This document shows, one piece after another, positions 49,839-61,573 of a stretch of DNA of 64,000 nt (its first letter is position 1; each line of letters opens with the position of its first letter). A program made the translations under genes and the position numbers. Below the pieces are notes generated by a model. That model worked only from the letters and a program-made list of their open reading frames with translations, had not been told where the DNA came from and searched no databases. Location of the stretch: positions 1-64,000 of the forward strand of contig JAIWNI010000066.1 of assembly GCA_025331435.1 (NCBI GenBank), read 5' to 3'. The stretch comes from Choanephora cucurbitarum. Lineage: Eukaryota; Mucoromycota; Mucoromycetes; Mucorales; Choanephoraceae.

Positions 49839-51641
49839 ATGGCCAAATGGAATAACTTGCCAGTAGAAATCCTTGAGGCTGTGCTGAAAGAATCAAGTAA
49901 GACAGATGTCTTACAGTGTCAACTAGCATGTCGTAGTTGGGAGAAATCATGTATCAAAATTGCTTATAAACAAGTCAACCTGTTTTCACCTTCACGTATT
50001 GATGCCTTTGTACGCACCATTCGTACATCTACCAAGATGCATGGCGTTTACGTGACCGATCTCTTTTTGGGAAATCACTTCGGCACAACAATGAAAGACT
50101 GGGATCCTCTTAACCAGTTCAACATGCTTGTCAAATTTTGTCCTAATGTCGAAGTGATCTTGTTGATGCCACCATGTATTGCATTCTACCAACAAGTGAT
50201 GCGGGAGCGATTCGATGGTAACTGGAAAAAGCTACGTGCCATCAACTCACCCAACAAACCCGAAGAGTTGGAATACTACAATGCCATCATTATGACCATG
50301 CAGGAGAAGGTCAGTTTTATCACGATTGGTGACCAAACTGTGTATGGGCCTGATAAGTCCCAACCTGAACTCTACAACAAGATGTTATCCAATCTAGAAA
50401 ACTTTAAGAATCTGAGGCAGCTAAATATTATCCACCACACTAATAAGGGTATCACTCAGTATGACAGTATGATTGATACATGCTCTACCCTGAGTGAACT
50501 CAACATTGTTCTTTATCCTCTGACAGAATCTGTTCACCTAGGTGAGGATGACTATCAAGAGATTCAGCCCAATACAAACATCACCAGATTGAATATCAAA
50601 CAAGTCATTAATTCTGAAAGGACAATTGATTATGTTATGGAGAAATTTACAAAGGCCGAGATACTGCATATTAACGATAAATATGAGAATGTGCCTTTGC
50701 TGGATTTAGTAGTACAGGCACCTACCTACTCTGGTAATTTCTTAGATCGATTTTGTGCTTATCTAAAAGCGAGGAAGTTTATTAGAGCTGATAATCTGTT
50801 TGCTCAGAACATGGGTGAAGTTGTTCACTACCTCACCACTCATCTTTGCGATTTTGAACTAAAAATCCCTTTAACGATTCATGACTTTTCGGACGGCCTA
50901 GCTTTCACCAGTATTTCCTTGAATATACTCAATCAATTCCGATTCATCTCTCTCAATTGTGTCACAGGCGATGCCTCTCTACCTTTCTTGAATGTACTGG
51001 ATCAGGGTGGAAGAGACTTGCGCAAGTTGTTGATCACCAATGAAGGTGTTTCTTATCCAGACCGTGTGCGTCTTCAGCGCGACTTTAATGAACTTGTGAC
51101 GGGTGCTTATCTGGATCGTCTGTTTGAAGCCTGTGTAAATCTGAAGCATCTGACACTTGAGAAGATGGTGCTAATATACTGCCGTGAACAAGCAGCTATC
51201 AACCGCTCCATTCGGCGCCTCTTGCTTAAGGACTGTTCTATCTATGGTCCCGTCTTCTACCAACTCTCTGTACGTCTGCCTGAATTAAGGATATTGACAG
51301 TTGAAAACTGGAAGAACACCAATCCAGATGGTCGAAAGAAGGCAGATAAACGACTCAATTTCTTTTTTGATATGCCCTATACTGCCTTTGATTATCTCTG
51401 TCTCAAGTGCGATGATTCTCCAGAGAAAGAAGTCCATTCACTGTTTTACGTGAAATTGAGCACGATAGAAGGTGAATTTTATTTTAAAGGTAGCTCCTAT
51501 ACCTTAGATTCCATCAGTGCTGCTGTATTTAGGACACAGGTGTCAAGTACAAAAACACTGACCATTCAGATCAGATGTAAATCTCTTAGGAGGTTGCAAT
51601 TGAGTGGTTGGGGTATGAACCATTTCTATAGAATACCCTAA
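49839..51641 (+). CDS. F-box protein with leucine-rich C-terminal region
   Basis: 600 residues, one exon, starting MAKWNNLPVEILEAVL; the in-frame Met at 49803 adds only a low-complexity leader. Residues about 4-50 are an F-box (LPVEILEAVLKES...QCQLACRSW), which binds Skp1 in SCF ubiquitin ligases. The remainder has irregular Leu-rich repeats (LRQLNIIHH, LSELNIVLYP, LKHLTLEKM, IRRLLLKDC, LRILTVENW) that would bind substrate. Large families of such F-box/LRR proteins are common in Mucorales. It converges with RPB5. Confidence 0.85.
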   Translation: MAKWNNLPVEILEAVLKESSKTDVLQCQLACRSWEKSCIKIAYKQVNLFSPSRIDAFVRTIRTSTKMHGVYVTDLFLGNHFGTTMKDWDPLNQFNMLVKFCPNVEVILLMPPCIAFYQQVMRERFDGNWKKLRAINSPNKPEELEYYNAIIMTMQEKVSFITIGDQTVYGPDKSQPELYNKMLSNLENFKNLRQLNIIHHTNKGITQYDSMIDTCSTLSELNIVLYPLTESVHLGEDDYQEIQPNTNITRLNIKQVINSERTIDYVMEKFTKAEILHINDKYENVPLLDLVVQAPTYSGNFLDRFCAYLKARKFIRADNLFAQNMGEVVHYLTTHLCDFELKIPLTIHDFSDGLAFTSISLNILNQFRFISLNCVTGDASLPFLNVLDQGGRDLRKLLITNEGVSYPDRVRLQRDFNELVTGAYLDRLFEACVNLKHLTLEKMVLIYCREQAAINRSIRRLLLKDCSIYGPVFYQLSVRLPELRILTVENWKNTNPDGRKKADKRLNFFFDMPYTAFDYLCLKCDDSPEKEVHSLFYVKLSTIEGEFYFKGSSYTLDSISAAVFRTQVSSTKTLTIQIRCKSLRRLQLSGWGMNHFYRIP

Positions 51642-51782
51642 TACTTCTCAACTTCCCTCTCTCTCTCATCGCATATTTTCTTGTAAATAAAAAAAAGACT
51701 CTTTTTTTTAGAAATATATGTGTAAATGTGTATATGTATTGTAATATGTGCAAATAATCTCTCTTTTTTTTTTTCTATTTTT

Positions 51783-52698
51783 TTAGATACACAATCTGTA
51801 ACTGACATAACGACCAGCAGTTTCACTTTCTCTCAAAATCTTAACAACCTATACGAACATAAACGTAAGAACGCGTATTCTTATCATACATGCATATATC
51901 TTTTTACCTGTCCACGCTTCAAACCATAATATCTAGCAACTGGATCAGAGTGTTGAATACGAGGTAATTGAGTTTCCTTCAAACGACTGGTAAAATAGAT
52001 ACAATTTAGAAAACTACATATAACCATCGCTTTCAAACTAACTACTTACTATCTTTGTAATAAGGTGGCCTTTTCATCAGTAGTCAAGACTTCGTGCTTG
52101 GGTACTAAAACATGGTGTGTAATGTTGACTAGTAATTCGTTTTCTTGGAAGGATTCTAATGTATGCTTTGAGGGTAATGATTGAATGACCTTGTTGGCAG
52201 AAGATGTCATGTTCTTTTGGTAAATACAGATACCCTTAGGAATTTGCTGTTGTGCCATACGCTCAACATATCTAATACACTTATTAGAACTCCTAGTTCT
52301 GTCTATCTCTATACTTGGCTTACACTCGAAGAGGCTTTACACCCACAGAAGGGTCTTTGGGGAAAAAGACAAGTAATTGATCAGTAGGATCGTCTTTCTT
52401 CTGAACAACAAATGTTAATTGATCACGACTATAGAAAATTGTAAGTATCAAAGAAAAGCTGTACAAATAGCCGGTGCTTACTCAACATCGCCAGAAGGGG
52501 CAAATGTACGCTTGAAGGAGTCTAAGTCCATATCAAGTTCTGCTTGAGTAACAGCATAGCCCTAAATAATAAATAAAAAAATTAGTCTACGGTTGATTCA
52601 TCTCGGATGAGCTCTGAATTTACTCTATCATGCACCATTTGGTGTGCAGTACGGTAAACTCTCCATAATCTAGTAGCTTCGTTATTGTTGGGATCCAT
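51783..52698 (-). CDS. RPB5: RNA polymerases I, II and III shared subunit RPABC1
   Basis: Common subunit of the three nuclear RNA polymerases. Exons 52698-52624, 52561-52482, 52428-52324, 52271-52050, 51986-51908 and 51848-51783 give 208 residues. The N-terminal jaw module has [18 protein letters not shown] and [14 protein letters not shown]. The conserved C-terminal assembly domain (RPB5/RpoH) has [55 protein letters not shown]. Length matches the family (about 210-215). It shares a 444-bp divergent region with PIG-O. Confidence 0.96.
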
Positions 52699-53142
52699 AG
52701 CTGTATATTCAAAAGAGAGATAGAGAGAGAGAAAAGTGTTAGGTAAGAAAACTAGATTTTTTTTTTAATATTGTAAACATCATTCAAAGAAATCACAGCG
52801 TGACTGCAATTTTTCCTCTAAACTTCTTCACCCCCAAAAAGGCTTAGAACGGCTTCTCATCGACTTCATCAGTCAACAAAGATGTTGATAAGAACGAGAA
52901 AGTATTGTGCGCAGAATCCCTGAGTAAGCGAAGTGCTTAAGACATGAATCTGAGAATTATTTGTTTCTTCAATACGCTCGTAGCTTGGCTATCAAATTGA
53001 GTTTATGCTTGATTTTATTGAAGTACCAATGCAATCTACCCCCCCCCCCCCTCTTTCATCTTTTTAAGTTGAGCAGCTTATTTCTATCTTTAAAAAATGA
53101 GTTTAAAGCTCTCTGTATTATTTTGCGTATTTAGCAGATATT
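52699..53142. promoter_or_regulatory. Divergent intergenic region, RPB5 / PIG-O, with poly-C tract
   Basis: The interval contains a run of 13 C at 53039-53051, about 90 bp before the PIG-O start, and GA repeats near the RPB5 start. Both genes are read outward. Confidence 0.5.
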
Positions 53143-56088
53143 ATGCAGATTCGCATACAGCCATCACTTGGCATTGTATTGACTCTACTGACCTGTCTTC
53201 AGGCATTTGGTCTGTATCTTTTCCTCAAGGGCTTTCTTTTAACTCGACAGACGTTTGACTTAAAAGGACACAGTTACTCTGCTTGGGATCGCTTTCCTCT
53301 TCATCAGTCATCTCAACCGTTTCAACCTATACTTCCCCAATCCATCAAGCCAACACCATTTAAGCGTACGATTGTTGTCTTGATAGATGCTCTTCGGTTT
53401 GACTTTGTGGCACCCAGCAACGCCACATCCTTCTTTGCCCATCAGCTACCTATTTTACATACACTTCATCAGTCTTCTCATGCTCAACTCTATCAGTTTC
53501 GTGCCGATCCTCCTACAACCACAATGCAACGAGTCAAAGGATTGATGACAGGGTCTCTACCAACCTTTATCGATGCTGGATCTAACTTTGCCTCATCAGC
53601 TGTTGGTGAAGACCATCTGTTGAATCATATCCAACGCCATTACCCTAACATCTACTTGATGGGAGACGATACCTGGGTCAGCTTGTTCCCATCTATCTTT
53701 CATCAGCCTAATCGTACATTTGACAGCGACAGTTTCAAGATGTTAGATCTGGATTCAGTCGATAACCACATCCTGACGCATCTGTGGCCTACATTGGAAA
53801 AAAGCGACGATTGGCAATTTTTGGTTGCTCATTTCTTAGGCGTCGATCATTGTGGTCATACCCATGGCCCCTCTGACCCTCATATGGAACGCAAGCTAAA
53901 TCAGATGAATGGCGTCATTGAGCGATTGTTGAAGTATGTAGATCAGGATACCCTCCTGGTTGTCATGGGAGATCATGGTATGTCGGTAGAGGGGGACCAT
54001 GGTGGTGAAAGTGTGGAGGAATTGATGAGCACTTTATTTCTCTATTCGGAACGCTCTCTCGGCACATCCGATCCTTATTTCCAGCAGTTGAATCATCGCA
54101 TTCATCAGTCACGAGCCAAACAACTCGACTATGATCTGGATACTATCTCTCAGCGACTCTCGTATGACGCTCATCAGTATCCTGTAGTAGCTCAAATTCA
54201 TCTTGTACCTACACTTGCTTATTTACTTCAGGTGCCAATCCCCTTTGGTAATTTAGGTGCTCTGATTCCAGATGTTTTGACATCAGACCAACAATCAGGC
54301 CGACATCGAGTTCTGTTACACATGGTTGAGCAGTTCAGAATGAATGCACTTCAAGTGTATGATTATTTGGAAAAGTATGCAGCAAGCACAAGACAGCTCG
54401 ATTTCTCTTTGGCTAAATTAAGCCCACTTAAACAGCACCTGTATCGAGCAGACGCACAAATGCTTGAATTGTTTCAAAACAATCAGTTCTTACAACAATT
54501 GGATTCAGAGCAAGACACGTATTTGCAACAATTGGAAGAAGCACTGTTTGCCTATGATGCCTTTTTGATCAGCACCATTAAATACTGTGAAAGTATCTGG
54601 GCTCAATTTGATACAGGATGCATGGCATTAGGTATTGTTTTACTAGGCGCTAGTTTAGTTACCGCCTTGATGTTAGTCATTCAACATGGGCTTAAGACAT
54701 CTTCATTGTCTCTCTGTCTTACCCTCTGCCCTATCTTGACAGTTGGTCTTTTGATCACTTATGCTCGTCATACGCTTCTGGACGATTGGATTATCCAACA
54801 GGGCTGGTTTGAAAAAATGGAATGGTCAGACTGGATAGGAGCCAGTCTCGCATTGACTCTCTGCAGTCTTGTCTTTCATTTAAAGGTGGACCTATCTCGA
54901 ATTCAACATAGTGCGTTTTGGCGCAAGGTGGACTGGCCCATGCTCTTGTTGATCAGTCTCCTTCAATCATCAACACTGGGTTCAAACAGTTTTGTTGTCT
55001 GGGAAGATCGAGGTACTGTTTTTGTCTTGGGCACGCTTTGCCTGATTTGGATGATACGCAACTTGAGTTCAACCCCTCAATGGCATACTTTACCTGTTCT
55101 CCAAGCTGTAGGACCTCCTCTGGCTTTCTTTGTACTCGTACGTCTGACAAGTATGACTGGACAATGCCGTGAAGAACAATTTCCTTATTGTGATTACTTC
55201 CATAGTGGCCAACTGATCTTTGAACAAAGCGAAAGAGGCTACATCACTTTTGCCTTGTTGATCATCACTTTTACCTTGCTTGTCCATTTTGGTGCTGAGC
55301 TGGGTCGTACAGTCAACATGGTAGTCGGTGGGTTTTATCAAGTCTCTAGTATCATTGTGTTTTATCGTACTGTCTACGAAATCTTTTCACGCATGTTGGA
55401 TACTGGAGCTGAACAAAAATCTGATTTAGCACTGATGATCCAAAAGTACATTGAGGTCTATCTGCCCCGTGTTGTCTATGGTCTCTTTCTCTTGAATGTC
55501 TGCTTGACCTATCTACAGCTCAGAAAGAGATCAGCTCAATTCTACTGGTCCTTGTTTGTGCTCATGACACCTGTACTTGGTTTACTTCAACGACCTGTTG
55601 CTTCTACTGTCATCTTGGCTACACCTCTTTTTATTGACCTGTTGTGCCAAGGGTCAAAGGATAGTCTGTTGATTCGTTTAGCTCTATTGCACTTTTTAGG
55701 GTCTCATCTCTTTTTCGTCACTGGACATCAGGCGACATTCACTTCTTTACCCTGGAAGGCAGCCTTTGTTGGATTTGAAGAGATGCATTATTATACAGGT
55801 ATGGTTTTGGTGACACTGTCTACTCTATCAGGCTATCTCTTGACATGGACAGGCTGGTCTGTTTTACTGAAGGAGGCACAGGAAAAGCACACAGGGGAGG
55901 TGCCTAAACACATGTTGTATCTTTTAACCTTACTTCAAACTGTACCTTCTTTCTTGTGTGCTGTGTTCGTGTTTGTACTTAGACGTCATTTGATGACTTG
56001 GAAGATCTTTGCCCCTCGCTTTTTGTTTCAAGTGTTGTTACAGATAGGAGCACATGTAGCTGCTATTGTTTTAGAAAAATGTTTGTAG
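53143..56088 (+). CDS. PIGO: GPI ethanolamine phosphate transferase 3
   Basis: ER membrane enzyme (GPI13 in yeast) adding ethanolamine phosphate to the third mannose of the GPI anchor, the link to proteins. 981 residues in one exon, unusual in this intron-rich window. A first membrane helix (about 8-32) is followed by the luminal alkaline-phosphatase-like domain: VVLIDALRFDFV, PPTTTMQRVKGLMTG with the nucleophilic Thr, LMGDDTW, HFLGVDHCGHTHGP and VVMGDHGMSVEGDHGG. The C-terminal half (from about 500) has a dozen or more membrane helices. The QRVKGLMTGSLPTF block favours PIG-O over PIG-N and PIG-G. Confidence 0.95.
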   Translation: MQIRIQPSLGIVLTLLTCLQAFGLYLFLKGFLLTRQTFDLKGHSYSAWDRFPLHQSSQPFQPILPQSIKPTPFKRTIVVLIDALRFDFVAPSNATSFFAHQLPILHTLHQSSHAQLYQFRADPPTTTMQRVKGLMTGSLPTFIDAGSNFASSAVGEDHLLNHIQRHYPNIYLMGDDTWVSLFPSIFHQPNRTFDSDSFKMLDLDSVDNHILTHLWPTLEKSDDWQFLVAHFLGVDHCGHTHGPSDPHMERKLNQMNGVIERLLKYVDQDTLLVVMGDHGMSVEGDHGGESVEELMSTLFLYSERSLGTSDPYFQQLNHRIHQSRAKQLDYDLDTISQRLSYDAHQYPVVAQIHLVPTLAYLLQVPIPFGNLGALIPDVLTSDQQSGRHRVLLHMVEQFRMNALQVYDYLEKYAASTRQLDFSLAKLSPLKQHLYRADAQMLELFQNNQFLQQLDSEQDTYLQQLEEALFAYDAFLISTIKYCESIWAQFDTGCMALGIVLLGASLVTALMLVIQHGLKTSSLSLCLTLCPILTVGLLITYARHTLLDDWIIQQGWFEKMEWSDWIGASLALTLCSLVFHLKVDLSRIQHSAFWRKVDWPMLLLISLLQSSTLGSNSFVVWEDRGTVFVLGTLCLIWMIRNLSSTPQWHTLPVLQAVGPPLAFFVLVRLTSMTGQCREEQFPYCDYFHSGQLIFEQSERGYITFALLIITFTLLVHFGAELGRTVNMVVGGFYQVSSIIVFYRTVYEIFSRMLDTGAEQKSDLALMIQKYIEVYLPRVVYGLFLLNVCLTYLQLRKRSAQFYWSLFVLMTPVLGLLQRPVASTVILATPLFIDLLCQGSKDSLLIRLALLHFLGSHLFFVTGHQATFTSLPWKAAFVGFEEMHYYTGMVLVTLSTLSGYLLTWTGWSVLLKEAQEKHTGEVPKHMLYLLTLLQTVPSFLCAVFVFVLRRHLMTWKIFAPRFLFQVLLQIGAHVAAIVLEKCL

Positions 56089-56299
56089 ATATGTTTTATT
56101 TAATTATACAGGACAATCTTGTCTTACTTGTTCTTTTCTTATATGTTTTTCGTGAGTCATAAAAAGCAATTCAAAAACAGATCGATATGTATTAAGCCAT
56201 AGTAGTGTCATATGTACATTGTAAAAGAGAATTTTGTATAGGAAATGAACAACTATATACATCATTGTAAGATGAAGGGAAGAGAAGGGAGAGGATTTT

Positions 56300-57766
56300 T
56301 CAAAAATGAGGATAATCACTATCCTCTTTTTCCATATTTTGGTAATCATATTGAGTTAATAAAGGTCGTGAAGCAGATGGCAAAGGAAAGGCGATACTGT
56401 TCGGAGGTCGATCGCGGATCAATTTCTCTAGTGTTGATTCGTTTTTTTCGACCACCAATGCTTTCAGCCATTTGATTTCTCGCTCCAATTCATGGACTTT
56501 ATTCTCCATCATCTGAGCTTTCTCAGTCATCTCGCAAGCTGTTTTTTGCAGAGCTTGCTCTTTCATCTTTTTCTTGATACGAAATCGTGCAGAGGCAGCT
56601 GTGTTTCTTCTTCGTTTATCGTCTTTTGTAAGTGTTGATTTCTTTTGAGAGTTGTGACTGTTGCTGCTGCCAATACTACTGAAGCTTAATGCACCATCGC
56701 CAATGACAGGTTCTTCTTCATCTTTGTCACTTTCTTGGTCTTCTTCTTCATCATCGTCTAGCATCTCTTCATCTTCTATGTCTGTCCTTTTTGTGTTTGG
56801 TTCCTTTTGTTTTCCTTTTCTTTTATTTGTGTTGAGTAAGGAATCAATGGTAAATGTGAACGTTGTTTCGCCTAGAGTGATTGTTCTTGTGGCTGTCATC
56901 TCTTGCTGCATATTATGCTGAGTTAACATATTGACATCCAATGGCTTCTTCTTGTCTTTTATTGAGTTATTGTCTGATTGATTGTTTCTATCTAATTGAT
57001 CTGATTTAAACCGAAACTGAGTCTGTTGATTAGAAGGTATCTTTCGTGTCCTTTTAGGTTTCTCTGGTGGGTTCATTTGTTTAGTTCTAGAAGAAGAGGT
57101 AGCAGGTAAGACCATATTGATCTGATCTGTATAATCCATAAGATCTGGAGTAAATGAAGGCAATCTATGTGAAGGCTGGCTAATTGTAGGTGGACTGGAC
57201 GAGTAAAGAGCATTTACTGGATGTCTTTGTGAGTTGGTATTTTGGTCCGGCATGCCTGGTAAGTATGTTAGTCACTATTTTGTTTTTCTTTTTAAATAAG
57301 CATGTGAAGGAAAAAGTCTTCTTATTTACCATGGCCTAACAGAATATCCATGTTAGCAGAAGAGCGTCGTTGTTGTTGATCTAAAGCTAAGGCCAAATTA
57401 CGTAAGGCCTGTTGCTGAGTAAATGATTCACTTTGACTTCTAAACGAGTGCGGCTGTGGTTGACCTAATTGAATGCTAAATTCAGAGACCAAAAGAAATA
57501 AACTTTCTCTTTTTACCATTTAGATTGCTTAGATCCAAATAATTGGTATCATCTTTAGCAGTGGTTGTAGAAACATTGCTTTGGTTGTTGGAGTATCTGA
57601 ATTGTGTGTTTGCATAGAAATCTAACTCTTGTTGCAAGTCATTGTTTGTCAGGGTTTGCACAGGTGTCATCATCTGATTTAACAGTTCCATAGAGGACCA
57701 TGCTGAATTAGCATCAGAAGATTCATTTCTGAATTGTCTATTGCCCTTTTCAGATGACTGTCTCAT
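56300..57766 (-). CDS. bZIP transcription factor, CYS3/MET28-like basic region
   Basis: Exons 57766-57517, 57464-57330 and 57255-56300 give 446 residues. The basic region DKRRRNTAASARFRIKKK has the bZIP N-x7-R core (NTAASARFR) seen in Neurospora CYS-3 and yeast relatives that control sulfur metabolism. The zipper follows (MTEKAQMMENKVHELEREI). Upstream is Gln/Ser/Thr-rich disordered sequence with an acidic patch (about residues 345-365) that could activate transcription. The sulfur role is inferred only from the basic region. It converges on PIG-O, 211 bp between stops. Confidence 0.85.
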
Positions 57767-58100
57767 GATAATAATTTCTCAAAAAAAAAAAAAAAAAAAG
57801 AGAGAGAGAGAAAAAGATTAAAAAAGAAACAAGATGAATGATATTTATGCTAAAAATAACGTCATATGGCGAATGATCGCAACCACTCTTTTAAAGTCGC
57901 TCTTAGCTTATGATTAAAGAAGAGCTTTGTTTACTGTACTTATCGGCTACCTGAAGCTGAAAGTAGATGCTTGATAACCGAGGTATACAACGATTTCACC
58001 AAGGGAAATCTCTTGTATTAGTGAGGGAAATCACTTCCTGTCAACGCTTACTTAGTTTAATTCGAATTCAAACACAGCTATCTTTGGCTCTTGTTTTTGC
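57767..58100. other. Upstream region of the bZIP gene
   Basis: A run of about 19 A followed by GA repeats (57781-57810) lies just before the bZIP start (on its strand, a T/C leader). No other feature up to the transposon target site. Confidence 0.45.
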
Positions 58101-58108
58101 ACCATAAT
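58101..58108. repeat. Left target-site duplication of hAT element
   Basis: ACCATAAT, repeated exactly at 61288-61295; 8 bp is the hAT hallmark. Confidence 0.95.
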
Positions 58109-61100
58109 TAGTGTTCCAAAAAAAATACTTCCAATTGATTTTTCTGATTTTTAAATAATTTTTTTTTCAAATACAACTCACTTGCTTTAAAATAAAATGA
58201 GTAGATTATTTATTTGAATTCAGTTAAAATAAATAATTCAGTTGATTTGAATATTTTCAAATGAATGACTATTTATTTTATTTATTTCCAAGTACTTGTC
58301 AAATTCGCAATAAAATTTATCCGTTCCATTCAACCAATGAAAGCTTTCCATTCCATCTTATTAACTTGCTTTCATACATAATTACTCTTTTTATAGAAGA
58401 TTTCTTTTTGACAAACTGTGTTTATTAGGTCTAAGAAGACTTTGTTTTGTAGTAAATATATAATATAAAAAAAAAAGAAATTTGTTACAAACTATTGTTT
58501 AAGATGCTCCATCCAATTCTTCAAAAGCATCATTCTTCTAACGTTCTCAGGAAGAAGCCTATTTCTTCTCTTGGTGATCAGCTGATCAGCAGTGCTGAAC
58601 ACCCTCTCAACACTCACGCTTGTTGTTGGGACAGCCAAGTAGTCTCTTGCCATCAGGCTCAACGGATAATACTTGCTGCCCTGTTCGCTATGTGCCCTCC
58701 AGAACGCCACCTCCTTTACCTCATCGGCACTGCTGATCTTCTTGTGCTGTGTCTTCAAGTAGTCATCCAGAAGATCGCCAGGAGCATTGCCTACCCGAGA
58801 GACTTGTTCATCTGCTGAGAACTTGGCGTACAAGCCGGCCATTTCATCGTCATCATCGTTATCATCATCCAGAGCAAGAGAGCCAGAAGTACCTTCAACA
58901 TGTTGGTATTCGTCTACCCATTTTGCCCTGACGTTGATTGAAGCAGAGTAGCCATACTGTTTCCAGTGGTCTTTCTCCCACAAGCCTAGCTTCAGACGAG
59001 GATCCATTGCAGTACCAATAGCATAAGCGCTACAAACTTCGGTTTTGGAGAAGTAGCGTATCAACTTTTCATATCCCACCAGACATCCCTTCAAGACAAG
59101 TTCGTCCAGGCCAGATGGTTTTGACTTGATTATGCTTTCTCTTTCGGATAGGATTTCGTCTAGGCACACCTTTTTTCGTTCATCGTCTAAACAACCAAAC
59201 TTGGCTTTGATCATGGCCTCTTCAAGAGCACAAAAGACATAATCGTAATAGAGACAGGTGCGACCAATAGTAGGATATCTGTGACAAAAGTAACACACTT
59301 AGTATAATGACAACAAGAACTTATACAATCATCTTACTTTGAAGCAGAGGCCCATTTTGTAGCATCGTTCAATGGCTTTAGTACATCCCGTAATCTTCTA
59401 AGAGATTCTTCCTCATGGCTGTTAATCTCCAGACAACGGTCCTTGTCTCTTGCATCCAAATCTTTGAACACGCGGTTGTAGGCAACCAATTGCCCAAGAG
59501 CTACCTCCAACATGTTGTAAGTGGAATTCCATCGAGTCTTGCAATCCAGGGCTAGCTTTACGGTGGGTAAATCAACCCTGCGACAAACATCGTTATAGCT
59601 TCTGGCCAAATTGGAAGAAATTCTAGACAAAACAAATTTAGTCGATTTAATGCTAAGAAAGTAGTAAGTTAACTGACCTGATCTTGGTGATACCTTTGCG
59701 CAATTTGCTCAATATATTGTTGGTATCATTGGGTTCAAAAGCAGCACGTTCCTCATATTCTAGGTCATTGTTGTTTTCTGGTGCATCGTACTGTAGTCCA
59801 TTGTCCAAGATACATCTTGCCACAAGGTTGAGCACATGAGCAAAACAGGGCAACCAGTTTTGATCTTTGCTGAAGCCTGATTCAGCTGAAAGTGCGTATT
59901 CAATATGCTGGGCCATGGTTTGCATGTTTGAAGCATTGTCAGAAGTAATACAGAGAAGCTTGTTTTGGATGTCAAAGTCTTTGAGTGTTTTGATGAAAAC
60001 GTCACCAAGGTATTCTCCTGAATTTTAAAATTATAAGACGTCGTTAGATTTTAAATCATTATGCAATAGAGTACGTTCTTACCTGTATGTCTTTCTGCTA
60101 ATGGCTCAAAGCCAACAAGTACTTGCTTCATCGTCCAGTCTTCATCAATAAAGTGGGCTAAGATGGCCATGTAGTCACCAGTACCAGTAGCTATCATGCT
60201 AGTCCAGCAGTCAACGGTGAAGGAGATTCTTCTTTGTTTGAGCAAAAGCTCGGAGATCTTTGGCCTCATTTGTTGATACATTGACTTGATTTCATTGACA
60301 ACAGTTGTGTCGCTAGGCAGTTGAACTGTTTCGCTGTTGGGAGCATTTCGAATGTCAGTGCAAAGAGTTTTGAATGATTCACTGTTGACCAAGTTAAGGG
60401 AGAGTTGGTTGGTCAAAAGAAAGCGAACAAGAGTTTCTCTGAACGATTGCTTGGTGACAACATTCTTTCTTCCATGTTCTTCTTCGGCTATGTTATTATT
60501 TATGTGTTAGTTTGTACTTATAAAAGACTTCAATTCTCAAACTATTTACCCTTTCTTTGATCGATTTGATGCTTCTTTTTCAAATGGGACAACAAATTGG
60601 AAGTAATACCACCGGTGAAGACAGCCTTGCAGCTTCCTTGGTTACAAGTGAAGGTATTGACAGGGTTCTCGGTGGCATAGTTGTGTACTAATGCCCAACA
60701 TCTTCTACGCTTGGGAGCAGGTTGCTCTTGAGATTCCTCGGAAGCATCCACAGAGAACTCATCGTTAACAGTAGCCATTGAGCGGGCATCTTCATATTCT
60801 TCAGAAGTGAATTGTTGGTTGGACAAGTTGTTGAAAGACATGTTAAAGATATTTGATTCAGGAGAGATATTCAGGGGAAAATAACGAGTAAAAAAGTTAT
60901 AAGGACATTTATTGTTTATTGTGATCTACTATATATACTACTTTTGAATGCCTCTACGTAATGCTTTAAAATGCTTCTACGTAACAGCTAAAGATGATCC
61001 TGCGTAATGCTTTTGTGCGCTTGTACGTAATGCTAGAGAAGTATAATATAAAGTGATCTACGTATGATGATAAAGAAATTGACAGCGAGCAAAATTCATG

Positions 61101-61287
61101 CAAATATTCCTACATGACGTAACTGACGTAATGATTTCAAAATATTTTCAAGTAAATCGCTAATTCATTTGAAAATGAAAAAATCAAATAAAATAATTAT
61201 TTGAATTTTTTCAAAGTAAATAATTTTCGTATTTACTTGAAATATTTCCAAGTAATTTAAACCCCTACTATTTTATTTGGAACACTA
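58109..61287 (-). mobile_element. Complete hAT transposon
   Basis: 3179-bp element flanked by perfect 8-bp duplications. The terminal inverted repeats begin TAGTGTTCCAAA (58109-58120) and end TTTGGAACACTA (61276-61287). Subterminal regions are rich in TTTGAA/TTCAAA and CAAGTAA-type short repeats on both sides, likely transposase sites. The transposase gene runs on the minus strand and appears intact. Confidence 0.95.
58492..60841 (-). CDS. hAT family transposase
   Basis: Exons 60841-60550, 60487-60083, 60017-59678, 59622-59338 and 59278-58492 sum to 702 residues with no stop. An N-terminal BED-type zinc finger (CNQGSCKAVF...LLSHLKKKHQ, about residues 55-95) binds DNA. The RNase H-like core has SFTVDCWTS and CITSDNASNM supplying the two catalytic Asp; WLPCFAHVLNLVA is the conserved CxxH block. 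The hAT C-terminal dimerisation domain is FWRAHSEQGSKYYPLSLMAR and TTSVSVERVFSTA with the catalytic-region Glu, then RRNRLLPENVRRMMLLKNW. All motifs expected for activity are present. Confidence 0.94.
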
Positions 61288-61295
61288 ACCATAAT
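61288..61295. repeat. Right target-site duplication of hAT element
   Basis: ACCATAAT, an exact copy of 58101-58108. Confidence 0.95.
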
Positions 61296-61573
61296 CCACA
61301 TTATTGCGACATTTCTCTCACTCAAGTGTAACACAATTCTTCTTCATTGAAATAGAGAGTATGTTGTAATACACTCAAACCTATTGAGATTGGCGTCTTT
61401 TAAACAAATAATGGCAGAAGCTCGAAGATGATTGGCCTAAATGGAAAAACGATCTGTCCTTTAGGCTGTAGATAAATGTCCATAAGTTCTAAGTTGACTT
61501 GACGTAAAAGCAATGATCTATTAGCGCTTTTTGATCTAGATTCTAGCTGTATCACTTCTCTTTCTTAAAACCA

